DNA of 64,000 nucleotides from Bugula neritina. Taxonomy: Eukaryota; Bryozoa; Gymnolaemata; Cheilostomatida; Bugulidae. The notes beneath the pieces are model-generated. The model searched no databases. It worked only from the letters and a program-made list of their open reading frames with translations, and was not told where the DNA came from. Shown in pieces: positions 1 through 15,000 of the stretch (within the stretch, counting starts at the first letter, position 1; each line of letters starts with the position of its first letter). The position numbers and the translations under genes were made by a program. The stretch spans positions 25,777,628 through 25,841,627 of the forward strand of contig OZ037767.1 in NCBI GenBank assembly GCA_964035545.1, read 5' to 3'.

Positions 1-3000
1 CCATCATCGGTCTCCATAAGCTGAAACACCATACGGTTGCACAATGTTTAGTGAACGATTGTGTGTCAGTCATGGTATATACTATTATGATAATTCATTG
101 TATGACACAGCAACATCATAATATAACACAGCATATAGTACTTCATATTATTAGTAAACTCTATAGCATATCACTTGCTACATAGGAAAATGTGATGTAC
201 AATTTAATGTGTCTAACAGTAACGTACAATACACCTGGCCACTTCATATGACGTTTCTATAGAATATTACTGCATACATTACCTAGTGTCATGCAAAGTA
301 ATAAAGTGTCATGGGGTGTCACACAGTGTATGCATATTAGATGACCAACATATCATACCTCCAGCATATCAATACCAGGCTCAGTAGTAAGTCTCAATAG
401 ACTGACTGATATTGTAGACGTCTCATTCACTGTTATAACCCATGTGTGCTGGAAGTCAGATGGGTAGAATGAAGGGTAGTTTGGTGAAGTTATGGTGCCA
501 GCTGTTCCAGTTATGCGAGTTTCACTGCCATCTGCATTCTCTACAACCCAGACAAGTAATTTACAACCCATGCCTATCCCGGCACTAGCATATTATCCCC
601 ACATTAACATACTGTTCCCACACTAATATATTACTTCCACACTCCTATGTTATCCCCACATTGCCATACCATTCTCATTGTGCTATAGTGACATGGTCGC
701 ATTCTTTAATGTTAAACTGATATGACAACTCTGAAAAGATAAGCTTACAAGTAAATAATCAAAATCTGCACGAAAAAAGATTTAGACTGTAATCCAACCT
801 GTGGCGTCACTAGTCATAGAGGGAGGAACAAGAGGTGCCCCGCTACAATCAGTAACGGGAATACTGATATCATCCAACGCAAAGTTGCTTTCTCCGTCTG
901 CACTGCGTCTTGTGGCTTCAAACATCAACTGAAATTTATACGGTAATAGTGCAGATTCTGGCCAATTCACTTATTGAAGTTTTGCTATTTCAGTCATTGT
1001 TTGGTTACACCATGTTATATTTAGATAATACCAAATTTGTACATGTTTTGGAAATGCTCAACGTTAAGAATATATACATGAAGTATCAGCACATATGATG
1101 ATACAAAGAGCATACACGTGATATGTCAACATATGGTAATATGAAGAATACACACGTTTCTAGCAATTATGTTAAAAATTTTCAGCTACTTCCAAGCTTT
1201 GAGAAGAGCTGAAAAGGTATTGGCATAATAATATAATATTATAATAACATGACAATATATTATCATGATAATGTGACAATATAATGACATGATAATATAA
1301 TATTATAACAACATCATAAGTACGCATGTCATCTAAAAGTCACTCACTCTAAACTTGGTGAAATATCTGAAAGGAATACTCTGTGACGTCCAGCCATTGG
1401 TAGGCTCATTGGTGTACCACAGCTCTTGGATGTTATCCCCTGCCACAGTCTGGATGACTACACGCAGGCTGCCGATATTGCTGCCGGCAACGCTGTACGA
1501 GAAGCTGACTGAGTGACAGGAACTTGGGTTTTCAATCAACTCAGTGAACAGCTTTGCAATATTCCCGAATACCTGCAAAAATAAAAACAAAATGCACATC
1601 TTGAAAACAAAAATTAAAAGAGTTGCGATACTATCATAACCCGGAAATAATTTAAAATAATATTATAATTTACTTCTGGAAATTATCTGCTATTCATATT
1701 ACTGTTGGGAAGATCTCCACAGTAAAAACCATAAAAACACTTCCTAATGACTGTTGAATGTTCAAATTTATTAAACGACTTTCGCCATACAAAGTAGACA
1801 AATTACGAATAAATCAGCTCCCAAATTTAATCATAAGTCAAGCTCAAGATTTTGTTACATAATATTTGTCACCTGTGAGGCGCTGTCAACAAATAGGAAA
1901 AACCCGCTGCCAGACGTGTCTTGCTCAGGAACTCGGCTGGCATCAAACCCACCGACAGTTTGCCACATGAAGTCCTGTGCTGGAGGTTGGCTGAATAGAC
2001 ACGGTGAAAGTTGGACGTCAAAATCACACTCCAACTGTCCTCGGACTGAAAAAATACAATGAACTAGTCGAATCACTCACTCAACATATGCCTAACATTT
2101 ACTAGAAGAACAGCAGCTTTAATAAAAACATGGCAGCATGAATACTTTGACGTTTTGATTTCAATTTTAAAAATGATAGACTTCTATTATTATTGTATTA
2201 TTTCAAACAAGCTTTTAAATATACCAAATAGCTGTTTACATTGTAGTAGTGGTAAACACTACAAAAAAGCAACAAAGTAAAGAAAAATTCAGCCATTATT
2301 GGCAGAGACCACTGACCGTGAGGAGTGGTGATTGTAACAGTAGTGGTGGTAGTAGTAGTAGTAGTAGTGGTTGTAGTTGGAATGTTGTCTTCATACCAGG
2401 TCATGTGAAAACCTTTCAACGCTAATTTATCATCAGCACTGAACACAACAGTGAGTTTGTGCCCAACAGTAAAGAAAGATTGTGCCTTGACTTCACCAGA
2501 TAAGTTTGCCATTAGAACCCCAGCAATAGGGTCTCTTATCTACAGACAAGCAGACACACTGCTATTTCAAGTTGTCTCCTCTTATAAATCATAAGTTATG
2601 TCAAGAAAAAATTGTTTTCTCAAAATATTTAAACAGAAAACACATTTTAAAAAATCCTTACCACTACAACTAATGGCTCATCCAATTTACAACTGTTTTA
2701 CAGTTGTGAGTAATCAGAATGAGACTAACAGTTTACAAACCTCAACAAAGTCAAATGATTTTTCAGTAGAGAAATCTCTGATTGCGAGTTGTATTCTCTT
2801 GTTTGATTCATCTGTGTTTCTCTTCCTCCTGGCAGAGTTGGAGCTGGTGATCATCCAGGTGTGTCGGTACTGAGTAGGGTAGGTGTAAGGCTGGGGGTAG
2901 TTAAGTGACATGATTTCCCCTGTTGTACCAGTCTGCATGGTGATGGCATTATTCTCAGCTGAAACACATCACACTAGGTGAGTATGTGGTGATAGATATA

Positions 3001-6000
3001 AGTAACTATTAAAGAAACACTTGCCCCATTTTCAACTAATCCTAACATATATCAAATTGGGGTTTTAAATAAAAATACAATTTTATCTGAGCTATAAAAG
3101 CAGAAAATGCATTATTATGGTAATTGTATTTATGTTGAACTTAAAATTCTCACCAATAGTAAAAGCTATTATTGATAAACAAACTGTATGAAAAATTAAT
3201 TATACAATTAAGTTATTACACCAGACCAGTAAACTTTCTTTAAGCCCACCACTTTCACACACAGATAGAGTATATAAATGTAAGCATATTCAGACGCATA
3301 ATGGTGAAGGGACAACTCCCTCTCAACTCACCTAGTGACGTGGGCGTAGTTGTAGTGACTTCACACGGACTCAAGTTGATGTAGTCTATAGCAAAGTCAC
3401 CTCCACTGAATGAGTCATTGAGTTGGGTCCTTTTAGTCACAAACTACAAAGTTAACAATTCAGCGCAATAAATTTCAACCCTACCTTATACCAAGAGTTA
3501 AACTCAAAAATATTGTATAATACTGTACATTAGCAATGTATATTGTCAACTTGCATTATGCTACAGCAATAAATACATACTGTATCAATAACATAAAATT
3601 ATAATACAAATGTGAATTTATCTAGTAAAATTGATATATTTCTAGTGTAAATTTGTTTACCTTCAGCATTATAGGGTTGTGGTTCTGAACTTGTAGCGTT
3701 ACAACTTCCCATCTGTCATTTGCCTGACCATCAAATGACCAGACAACTGTTTCATCACCCTCGGAGTTTTCCTCTTCATACAGAACTACAAATGTGCCAA
3801 GGTTTGCACCTCTTGCTAGGTAAGAAAACTCCACACTGTGACACCCGTCATTGTTGAACACATATCTCGAGTTGAGAGTGGCCGTTGTATCGCTCTGGAA
3901 TATTATTTACACACAGTGAGACAAATGACAGGCAACTAACCACTTGGTCTACAATTGCTCTCCGATTTCAACTTCCATATAATGTATTTATTGATTTGTA
4001 ATAGACTGTAAGTCATATTTCTGAAGATCGATTCCATTCCATTACTGTACACAGTCACTAGAGTAAGTACCAGACTTACGGTGCTCGTAGTAGAGCTGAT
4101 CACAATCATGTATCCGTCACCACTCTGTGGTCCGGTAGCCGGGTAGTTTGGCCCGGGGCCGGACATCTGCTCCCATCGATAGTTGGAAGTTAATACGTCA
4201 ACTGACATTCCACAGGAGAGGTCCAGGAGCACGTTGAAGGCACAAGTGAAATACCCATAAGCTGCAAATTTGTAAACACAATATAATAATGCAGTTAATG
4301 ATTGTACAGTGTGTACTTATAAGATAGTGGAGTGTTACAACAGAGATGGCAGATAGTGTGTGATATGAATAGCAAAGTCTAGCATAAAAGCATGAAACAA
4401 TATTTTCGCAAATTACTGTATTCTTTCAAGCTACAAAGTTCATTCTATATGCACTCATATAGAAAAAAAACGATCAGCCAATCACGACAGTAGATGCTGC
4501 ATGATCAATCTTACAATGCTCGAGTAGACTGACTAAAACAGACGACAACATGTATTATTATACTGTGACTATTCTCTCTACAAGGAGAGGTACTAAATCT
4601 AAACTAGTTAGACAGCGACTATATTTCATTCGTAGCACTGGATTCACATTTGTCATGTTTTGAGAAATATTGCACAAAACAAACACCTTTTGCGTTAAAC
4701 ATAAACACTAAATGAATCACTGATCAACCCATTATTTGCAAGATTTAAGCATATTATAGATCTAAACTAACAGTGATCCTAACTTTAGGCCTCTTGAGTA
4801 ACCATTTTGAGAAAGCAGGTACTCATAGTATGTGGTGTGGTAGTAGCGGTGTTAGGTTTAGTGTTGCATAACAGTAGTGGTATTAGATGATGTGTGATAT
4901 GACAGTACTAGACACATAAACACATACGAGCAGGCGTCGTTGTAGTAGTAGTTGTAGTGGTAGAGGTTGTAGTTGGAGCAATCTCAACCCATCTCACCCT
5001 CCAGCCTTCTAAGTTAGTCTGAGAATCACTATTGAAGGTCAAGGTCACAGAGTTAGTCTGAGATTTATATTTAGTAACACTAGGAGATGAACCAGACAAA
5101 GTGAATAATACATCAGCTGTGCCACTTTCTTTGGCCTACAAAAGATGACAACATAGTCAACATCATATATATGGTCACAGTCAATAGCCATGTCTATATT
5201 TAGGAAAAATAACTGTTTCAATGAATATGTAGACATGGGCTTACGGTGAGTATGTCAGGGTTTTCAGTGTTGAAGGTAATAATCTCTAGATCTATGACCG
5301 AGTCAACAGGCACAGTTATGATCCAGTCGTGAGTAAAATCTGGAGGATAGAAAGACGGGGCATTTGGAGACCAAACTTCTCCTCCACTTCCAGATATTTC
5401 GGTGACAGTGCCATCTGTATTCTCTATAAAATGGCACAATCGGTAAGCTTTCTTGACGAAATAAATATATTATAACTAACTTAATGATCAATAATCAATA
5501 ATGTTACATAACTCATCAATTAAAATAACTAAGCATGTGATACTAGCTCTTCTACACTAGCGACATTTATTTTAATCTAAAATTTTAATTTCTATAACTA
5601 GTTCTAGAAAAATATTTTCTTTACTGCAACTGTCTGAATTTTAGTTTTGGTGGCAAGGCATGGCAAATAAGAACACTATAAAAAGCACTAGAAAAGGAAT
5701 ACATCAGTATGTGTCACAGGCTCTTCAGCTGATAGCGAGAAAATCAATGATTTCTCTAGCAACACTGATATCTACCTGTGGCTGAACTGTCGGAAGAGTC
5801 ACGTGGGTATAGAGGTGAATCAGTGCAATCAGTCTTTGGAATTATTATATTATCTAAAGCAAAGAAACTTCCCCCAGTCTGATCTAGTCGTCTCCCTTCG
5901 AACATCAGCTACAACGTGGGTTATATCTAACATAATGCTACACTAATGAAGGAGATTTGGACCAGAATCATGAAATTCAAAACTTATAACTTCAAAAATT

Positions 6001-9000
6001 TTTGTTCAAGGCAATTAAAATTGGGTCAAAACTCACTCGAAATCTTTCCCAATATCTGAATGGTATATTTATGACTCTCCAGCCATTCGTAGTCTGAGAA
6101 CTTGACCAAAGTGACCGAACTGGCGAGCCGTCTTCTTTACGTAGCATTAAACTAAGACTGCCTGGGTTGTTTCCGGCTATACTGTATGCGAAGGAAACGG
6201 AGTGACAGGATGTTGGATTCTCTACAAACCGGTCCATAGTCAACTCGGCTATGTCATTATCACCCTAAAAGTTACAGAAAAAATCAAAATAATTTTCTGA
6301 CCTTAGTGATTATATTTCAGTTATTATGAGAACATGTATTTATAGTAAAGCATGCACTAGTAATAGAACATAGTAACGTAAAATTGAACCAAATTATAAT
6401 GCATACTTTACATGCTGAATGTCATTTAAAGTCTCAATTTACCAGTTTAAAAATTTCAACAACGCATCCTGATTTGCTACAAAACTTAATCTTCTAACTC
6501 ATAGATTTTAGAAACCAATAAGATATTGAAAAAATAAAATCTTACAGAGATCCATCCATCAGCGTACATATAACCACCATTCTCATTATCATCAACATCT
6601 ATTCGAGGTTGTCTACTGCTGCTGAATCCACTGACCAATGAGAAACGGTAGCCTGTGTTTGTCACCAGATACGCACAGGGCCCGGTGTTGAAATAGCAAT
6701 GATCTTGGCCTTGAGCTAAATATACAACATCATTGAATATACAGTTACGTCAACATAAAAGTAGGTGTGTATTTAATAAACAGCAACGCATCCCTTTCTG
6801 TGAAACATTGAAGTACATTAGAGCGCGACAATTTTAGTAATTTTATCTACTTTCAATCAATAAATGGTGATGAAACCTACCGTGTGGAGTTGTGGTCCCG
6901 GTAGCTACAAAATATAAAAAAATTATTTAGAATATGAAAAACAAAAACATGTTTTAAAAATGCATCTATCTAAACCACATAGCACAATTATGGTTTTAAA
7001 TAAATTGAAGGCTCATAACTTCCAAGAGTGAAAAATAGCAGTAGGAGTAATGCAAGTGCATCCCAATTACGATTCAATCCAATAAATAGAAAATGTACAA
7101 ATCAATAGCTACACAGTTTATTCCAATTGCATATTCTGCTGCTAAAAGCAGAGTTTTAACACTGCAACATAACCGTGAGAAACTGCATTAGAAAGTGTGA
7201 GTAGACAGGAAGTTAAGCAGGACAGTTAGAATACAACACTGCAAACATGTTTACAACAGTCAACAAGCTAAAAGACATATCTATCAACCTTTTGACAAAT
7301 TTTGTGACATGCAGCAGGTAACTGAAGCATGATAGCGGATTGTAATTTGTTTAGAGTGTTTGTGTTCTTGTGTATATCATGCAGTGTACTCTTTGAATAT
7401 GCTGTTTACTGACAACATTGACTTCAGCTGCTCTGTGAAAGTGCCTCAGTCTGCACACATGAACATGCCGCTGTATAGTTACTATTACGTGGTCCAAGAG
7501 ACATCTGTGTGCTGTTTCCTTCTGAAGTTGTTGTCGTACTGAGCACTGACTTTGGCATCTTTGGAGCAAATGTTGAAAGTGTTGTGGGTGATATCAAAGT
7601 TGTTGCTATTGGTAGTAAAGTTGCCGTAGAAGTTCTAATCTTCGTTGTACCAGAATTTAAGGCTGTCGTTGAAGTAGCAGTAACAGATGCCAAACTTGCT
7701 TTAACAGGTGTTGAAACATTAGTTTCACCCATTGAAGTCGGTTGTGAATGTTTTGGTGTTGTAGCAGGTGAAGAGTTTGTTGCATAAGATGTTAAAATTG
7801 AAGGAGCAAGTCTTGAGATGGAAATAGAAGATAATGTGGTAGTATTAGAAGGAGCAAGTCTTGAGATGAAAATAGAAGATAATGTGGTAGTATTAGAAGC
7901 TGAAGAGTTAGCTACAGATGATGATGTTGCTATTGTGGATAGTGACCCTGATATAAGTGTGGTAGGTGCAGAAGATAATGAAACATTTGTTACAAAAAGT
8001 TTAGAAACTGATGTTGCAGTGGCGGTAGGAATTTTAGGTTTAGACATTTCTTTATTGAGTGTTGTAGCAGGTGACGTAGCTGATGAAGTTAGTACTGATG
8101 TTGTAACAGGTGATGGAGTTAGTACTGGTGCTGTAACAGGTGATGGAGTTAGTACTGGTGCTGTAACAGGTGATGGAGTTATTACTGTTGTTGTAACAGG
8201 TGATAGAGTTAGTACTGATGTTGGAACAGGTGATGGAGTTGGTACTGGTGTTGGAACAGGTGATGGAGTTAGTACTGATGTTGGAACAGGTGATGGAGTT
8301 GGTACTGATGTTGTAACAGGTGATGGAGTTAGTACTGGTGTTGGAACAGGTGAAGTTAGTACTGGTGTTGTAACAGGTGATGGAGTTAGTACTGGAACAG
8401 GTGATGGAGTTAGTACTGGTGTTGTAACAGGTGATGGAGTTAGTACTGGTGTTGTAACAGGTGATGAAGTCAGTACTGATGTTGGAACAGGTGATGGAGT
8501 TGGTACTGGTGTTGGAACAGGTGATGGAGTTAGTACTGATGTTGGAACAGGTGATGGAGTTGGTACTGGTGTTGTAACAGGTGATGAAGTTATTACTGTT
8601 GTTGTAACAGGTGATGGAGTTAGTACTGTTGTTGTAACAGGTGATGGAGTTAGTACTGATGTTGTAATAGGTGATGGAGTTAGTACTGATGTTGGAACAG
8701 GTGATGGAGTTATTACTGGTGTTGGAACAGGTGATGGAGTTAGTACTGGTGTTGGAACAGGTGATGAAGTTATTACTGTTGTAACAGGCGTAGAGGCTGA
8801 TGTAGCGAGTGTTGAAGACATTGCTGTAGCTAATGTAGTCAATTCAGAACTCTCTTTAACAAATATTGACACTGTTGTGGTCGACATGAATTTGTCTACA
8901 CCAGATTTTGAAATTGCTGTACTAAAGGTAGGTATCCCAACAGATTTTGGAGATGTAGAGCTTGATGTGGTGAATTTCAAAATATCTTTGATAAGTACTG

Positions 9001-12000
9001 GAGTTGTTCCATCAAAAGATGATATATTTGTATTAGGGATTGAAGTTGTTGTAATGGGTGCAGAAGATGATGGTGCAAGTGTTGAAGTTGGAAATGAAGA
9101 GCGTGTTGCAACTTTTGAAATTTCTGTCATAGGTGTTGAATTTGTTGCAGCAGACGTTGAATTTGAATAAAAACTTGAAATTGTAGTGTTAAGTGTTGAA
9201 GTGAGGATTGATGATTCAGTTTTTGGTGTAGGTTCAGAACTTGTTGTAATAGAGGTTAAATTTGTTTTTGGTGTAGTCAGTGTAGTTGCGGTTGTAGACA
9301 TTGACAGATTAGGCATAGCAAATGTTGAGACTGATGGCAACTGAAATAAAGAAGCAGTAGATGATAAATGTGTTGTAGGGAGAATTGAAGGTGGTGTAGG
9401 TGATGAACTGGTTGTAGCAGTTGCTGAATGATTGGTAGTAATTGCTACAGTTGATGGTAAATGTGTTATGTTTGCAGTAGTTAGTAAAGAATTTGTAATA
9501 AGTTCTAAAATTGTGGTGAGCCTTGAACGAATTCTGATAGGTGTTGAAGATTTAGTCATTAGTGTTGACACTGGCATCAATCTTTTTGAAGTTGAAATAA
9601 TTGTTTCTGTGTTGGTGGTAAGCATTGTGAAGTTCTCTGTAGTTGGGGTTGCAGTTGATGGTTGTGGAGTGAACGTCATGGATAAAGGAGGCATTTTTGT
9701 TCCTGTACTTGCCATAGAAGAACTTGATAGAGGGCTAGCATAACTAACATTTGAATGTGTCAATGTTAGTTTAAATTTTTTTGTTAATTTTCTTAGCGTA
9801 GAAGTTGTAACAGTTGGGAGATAATGTTTGGTGGCAACAATTTTTTCTGTAACAGTTGTATTCATTACTAAAGAAGTATTATTGGCGGTCGTTGTAAAGT
9901 TATTGACTGTAGGAATGTGTGAGACATTTGTTAATGGATCAGTGATTACAAAAGCACTTTTTGGTGTAGATATAATAGTTTTAGTTGCTGACATGAATGA
10001 AGAAAATGGAGATTTTTCAGTGACAATAGTCTCAGCATCTGGGTTAATAGTTTTTACTTTTGTTGAAGAGGTAATTGCTGGTATTTCAGAAGTCATAGAA
10101 AAAAAAATCCTCCCCTGTGTTGGTGTATGTGTAGTACCACCAAACATATTTTGAGTGTTGTTTGAACTTCTTGTACAATTTTTAATTAAGTAGTATGAAC
10201 TGACAGTACTAGCAGTTTTTGTACTGTTAGTCACATACTCTGTATTATAAATTGCATCTAGTCTACCTGTAGTTACATTTTTGTATTTGTCAGTAGTTTC
10301 TTTAATAGTAGTTGAATTGATAGCGATGGCAAAACTTTGTTTTGTACTTCCAGCTTCTTGAAAAGTATATGTGGATTTACCGGTAGTTGACTCAACATTA
10401 GCAAGTTCATTTCCATGTTTTTTAGTTATTGTTGGTTTTGTTATTTTGATATTTGATGTATGCATTTGCTTAGTTTTCAAGAGTAAATTTGTTGCTGTAG
10501 ACGTTGGTCGCAATGTGACTGAGCTCAGGGTTCTGGCCAGGAGACTTGCTGATGTCGATGTAATGAAAGGTGCTAGCACAGCTGTTAAAATGGAAAATTA
10601 TGTTCTGTACTCTATCATTTGTGCACAGTAAATAATAAAACTAATGAACTCAATTCTGTTAAGATATTAACACTATTAGGCAAATAAAAACCTTAAGTTA
10701 AAACATAGAGATGTTAGGAAAGTGTGCACAACAGAGGGAAGCAAAACTCACTCGTGGAAACTGTTGTGGTTGTTGGGATTTTTGTGGTTGTTTTTGGGGT
10801 AGTTGTTGTTTTTGGGGCTGTTGTTGTTGGGACTGTTGTAGTCTTTGTTGAAACTGTTGTGGTAGTAGTTGGAACGGTTGTGGTCATTGTTGAAACTGTT
10901 GTAGTGGTACTTGGAACTGCTGTGGTTGTAACTACAGTGGTTGTTGGTGCTGTAGTTGTTGCTAAATTTAACAAATATTACTCATATACACAACTAGGTT
11001 AATTTTTGTAACAAGAAGAAGCTAAAGGAAGATTAGAACTCCACAAACACAGAATCACACGTGCTATTAGATGCACTACACATCACTTTCATGAAACTAT
11101 TCTCCTATAATACCAACCAAAACCAGCAATTGGTAAATTGTTGGCAACAATATGCATAACTCACTGGTAGGAGTGGTTGTGGTAGTGGTTGTAGTTGTGG
11201 TAGAAGTGGTTGTAGTTGTGGTTGGAGTTGTTGTAGTTGTGGTTGGTGTTGTTGTTGTGGTTGGGGGTCTTGTTGTAGCTATAGTTGAACAGAAATTAGA
11301 CAAACAAGACCTTAGCACACTCTCTAGTTCACAAAGGGGGGGGGGGTTACCACAGGAAAGGGTTTACAGAGGAATACACAGGATGTCTGGAACCCCGACT
11401 ATCACAAATATATCCAACACTGACGAACTAGCAATATTAGCGACATGCAGTGAAGCTCGAACTGACTGATAATGAATGATACTTTTCGAAAATCATAGAA
11501 GTCTCCTCGTGCTATGAGCAAAAGTTGATGAAAATTCTCTAAATTCTCATCCTTTTAAGAGATTATTACAATAATGTGCAATAAAATAGTATTAATAGCT
11601 GTTGCACCACAAAACATAATCAGGAAGCTCATCGAATTCAATGGCTGATTTTTCAAGAATTGATCACCTATCAAAAACTATTGAAACCAATATGAGTAAA
11701 ATGATATATAAACAAACACATCTATATAATAAGCTAACTGAATGAAAGAGCAAATATTTCGGCTATATGAATAAGACTTACTTGGTTTTATAGTAGTTGT
11801 GGTTGGGTCAGGTGGACACCCGCAATCTTCAATGTAAATATCATCAAGTCCATAATCACCGAAAGCTGTAAGTCCGACTTCACCAATAAAGAAAAGCTAA
11901 AATACAAAAATACAAAGTTGCTTTCATCAGTCGGCCTGTTATGATAGAGAGCTTAAAGTTAGAACACAGACTATTGTAAACCCTAATATACCTATGCTTG

Positions 12001-15000
12001 TACTAACATAGCTATGCTTATACTAACATGCATATGCTTATACTAACATACCTATGCTTACACTAACATGGATATGCTTTAGCCAACCTGACTTAATTCA
12101 GCCTACCATTTATAAGCATATGCTTACTCTAGTTGGATGAGTGGTGACGAAATCACGGCGTATGTGAATCCATTCATTTTTACTTGTAGGTTTTACTTCC
12201 CATAAAGGGGTGTCATACCCCTCCTGTAGCACCATTAAATGCGGTAGAGAATCCCCGTAAGCGTGATACCAGAAATCGAGATAGTAACAGCCGCATGGTG
12301 GGTAGAAATATCCAGAGGAAATTACACTTCTCCAACCAGCCTAAAATAACAATACAGAAAACTTTACTTAGAGAATTAAACAGACATTGGCAAAATAACT
12401 TTGTCCATCAAAGTTTTGACTTTTTATAATCCCTTAAAGTTTTATGCAGTTACAGTAATTACATAAAATTCTAAAACATAGTCCGTAATGTCTAATAAAT
12501 ACAGCTTAATAGAATTGGACAAACAATTTCATGAAAAATAGTTATGATGAAATTTCAGGTGTGGCTTACAATAAATATATCATTTACATTTGCATGCCAA
12601 GACTTTAGAAAGAACTGAAAAACAGTTTGTTTTGATAAATAAGACTGTTCACAGTCCAGCAGCGATTAATTTGATAGCTGACTTATTCATTCTTAAGAAC
12701 AATAGACTGAATAGAAATCAATATCAGTTTCTGTGAGCGTACAGAGTGTACACCCATAAACGCTTACTCAGCATGGCACCACAGTGCTGACTGTTACAAG
12801 CACTTGGTGGTACTAGCAATGCTGATCACATGCCTATTTCCCTTTGGACATAACATTAGAACTCAACTCTCAGCATGTAACCTTACCTGACATATATAAT
12901 AATACTACCAAAAAATAACAATTTACCAAAAGAATTTTGTAACTGAAAAGTGCTGTAGGTGATATTCATACGACAGTTCCCTCCACCATCCAATACAAAC
13001 TCAAATAGCAGAAACTGAAAGCTAAAAGTATTTTTTCAAAAGGATAAGCTATACAGAGAGATAGAACTTTAGTTCAACATGAGCAAAAGCTCAATAGCAA
13101 AAAATTTACCTGAAAGTAATTTTTATCTGTTCTAACATGCTGTATATATGCCTATAAACACGATAACTTTCAAAACTTTTGAATTACAACAGATTCAATT
13201 TGGCAGTGGCTTATATCTCCGGTTGCTGTTAACTTAGATGAAGGTTGGTCATGTGACTGCATACTAAATTATACACATATTGCACTCTTCTATCTTAGCT
13301 GTTTCTAGATTGGTGACTAGACTTTATTGCTACATAGTACATAGCATAGACAATGACTAATTATAAAATCATGAAGCATCTTATTGTATGGTGTACAACT
13401 AATGATACAGACACGCTGTGCTTTGTTTATATGTTGCTAGGAAACAACCAGATTCCCTGTAATCCTATTTATTTGCATTGAAAGTATATTATTGATTCAG
13501 TGAATGCATTTCATACCGGTTTGACATCTTCTACTATCATATATGAGTATAGATGCACTGAGAGCAGTTACTAACAAAGAGAACATAATCTCATCCAAAA
13601 TGCAACACATTAAAATCGAAACTCAAGTAGTCTGCACGACTTTGGTATAACCTCTGCCTACCCACTAAAGCCCAAGAGCACGTTATATCAGTCACAGGTG
13701 TGAGTAGATAGCAATGGGTGCCTTTCAATTAGCAATCTACACTATTTCACTAAGGTGCAGCTAAGGGCAGTTAGCAGGCGTTATAATGTTCAAAAACAGA
13801 GACTCAATTTCGAGGCACATCAAATCTTTCACTCAAACCAAACCATCTAAGATAATATTATATAGCAGGTATATTAAGTTCTAAGTTTAGTTGAACTGAA
13901 TGTTTTCACTCATTTGAGCTACAATATTATTGAAAATTTGGTTATTGCTTCACCACTGCAAAACTTACACTGTCTACTGTGTATTAAAGCAAATGCTCTT
14001 GTTATTTGCAACTGTCATGCAGTGCGCAGCCATCACAACAAACACCACCACCACCACCGCCGCCGCCACCACCACCACCACCACCACCACCACCACCACC
14101 ACCACCACCACCACCAACACCACCACCACCACCACCGCCGCCGCCACCACTACTGTGACAATAGCATTACATGATTAAATGATTCACACACGCCCCTTCT
14201 TACCGCTGGACTTTTGTTATTAAATGTCTATAGAAATACACAAATCATATGATAGAGAGAGAGTGGGCATGCATGAAGTAGTGAGGGTGATAGCTCCCCC
14301 CCCCCGCACTGAGATAGACAGAGTGTGTGCATTATAGTAGGTGTTCTGAGAAGAGCTGAGACAGATACAATGCATAGCAACGCAATAACTCACCACATTT
14401 GTTGGCTAAAATCATACATTCAGTTAATTTAAAGTTAATATCATTGTTATCTGACATAATGCTAAAACTTTCTTCAATAACAGATTTTATTGACTGAGGG
14501 ATAAGTATAAGTAAGATGTAGTATCAATGCCTGCAAAAACAACAAACACAGTAGAATATAAAGTGACAGCAGTAATAAACTTTTTAATTTATTTGCTAGT
14601 TTACATAACAGAGTGGGTCCATAAGTAATGCACAGCTTAATGCAATTTAGCCTATCAGTATATACTATGGTCAGCAGACAGACTAGTTATATTTAAGTTT
14701 AATTTGGTTAGGTAATATAGAAGCGGAATGGTAGAACTAAGCGGCTTACGTTCGTATTTGAAGCTTCTGTGTAGATGTAGTAGCCAGAGCCGGTGGTGTG
14801 GTCCTGAGAGGGCCCGGTGTTAGAGCTGGGAGTTGAGCCGGTGTTTAATATCCAATCCAGTTGTGAAAAGTAGACGGGTGTGATGAAGTCGCAGATGGTG
14901 TTTTGCTACAATGAGGAGCATAAACTTGTACAACATCCAATACACTTCATAATACACTTTATATTATACTATATAATATACTTTATATTATACTTTATAA

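Noticed and set aside
8090-8790. Regular 30-bp repeats resembling a CRISPR array
   Set aside because: Units are contiguous without unique spacers, lie inside a coding exon, and the host is an animal.
7818-9170. 450-codon plus-strand frame with GDGVSTDVGTGDGV repeats
   Set aside because: Shadow of the mucin exon on the other strand. It arises from the 30-bp repeat composition and has no splice or start context.
12920-13010. Possible extra MAM2 exon on the minus strand
   Set aside because: MAM2 is complete and in phase when 14905-14750 joins directly to 12340-12128; this stretch lacks MAM features.
13914-14178. Poly-His and poly-Thr frames
   Set aside because: Products of the intronic CAC tract; no splice partner fits the mosaic gene, whose exons already join in phase around it.
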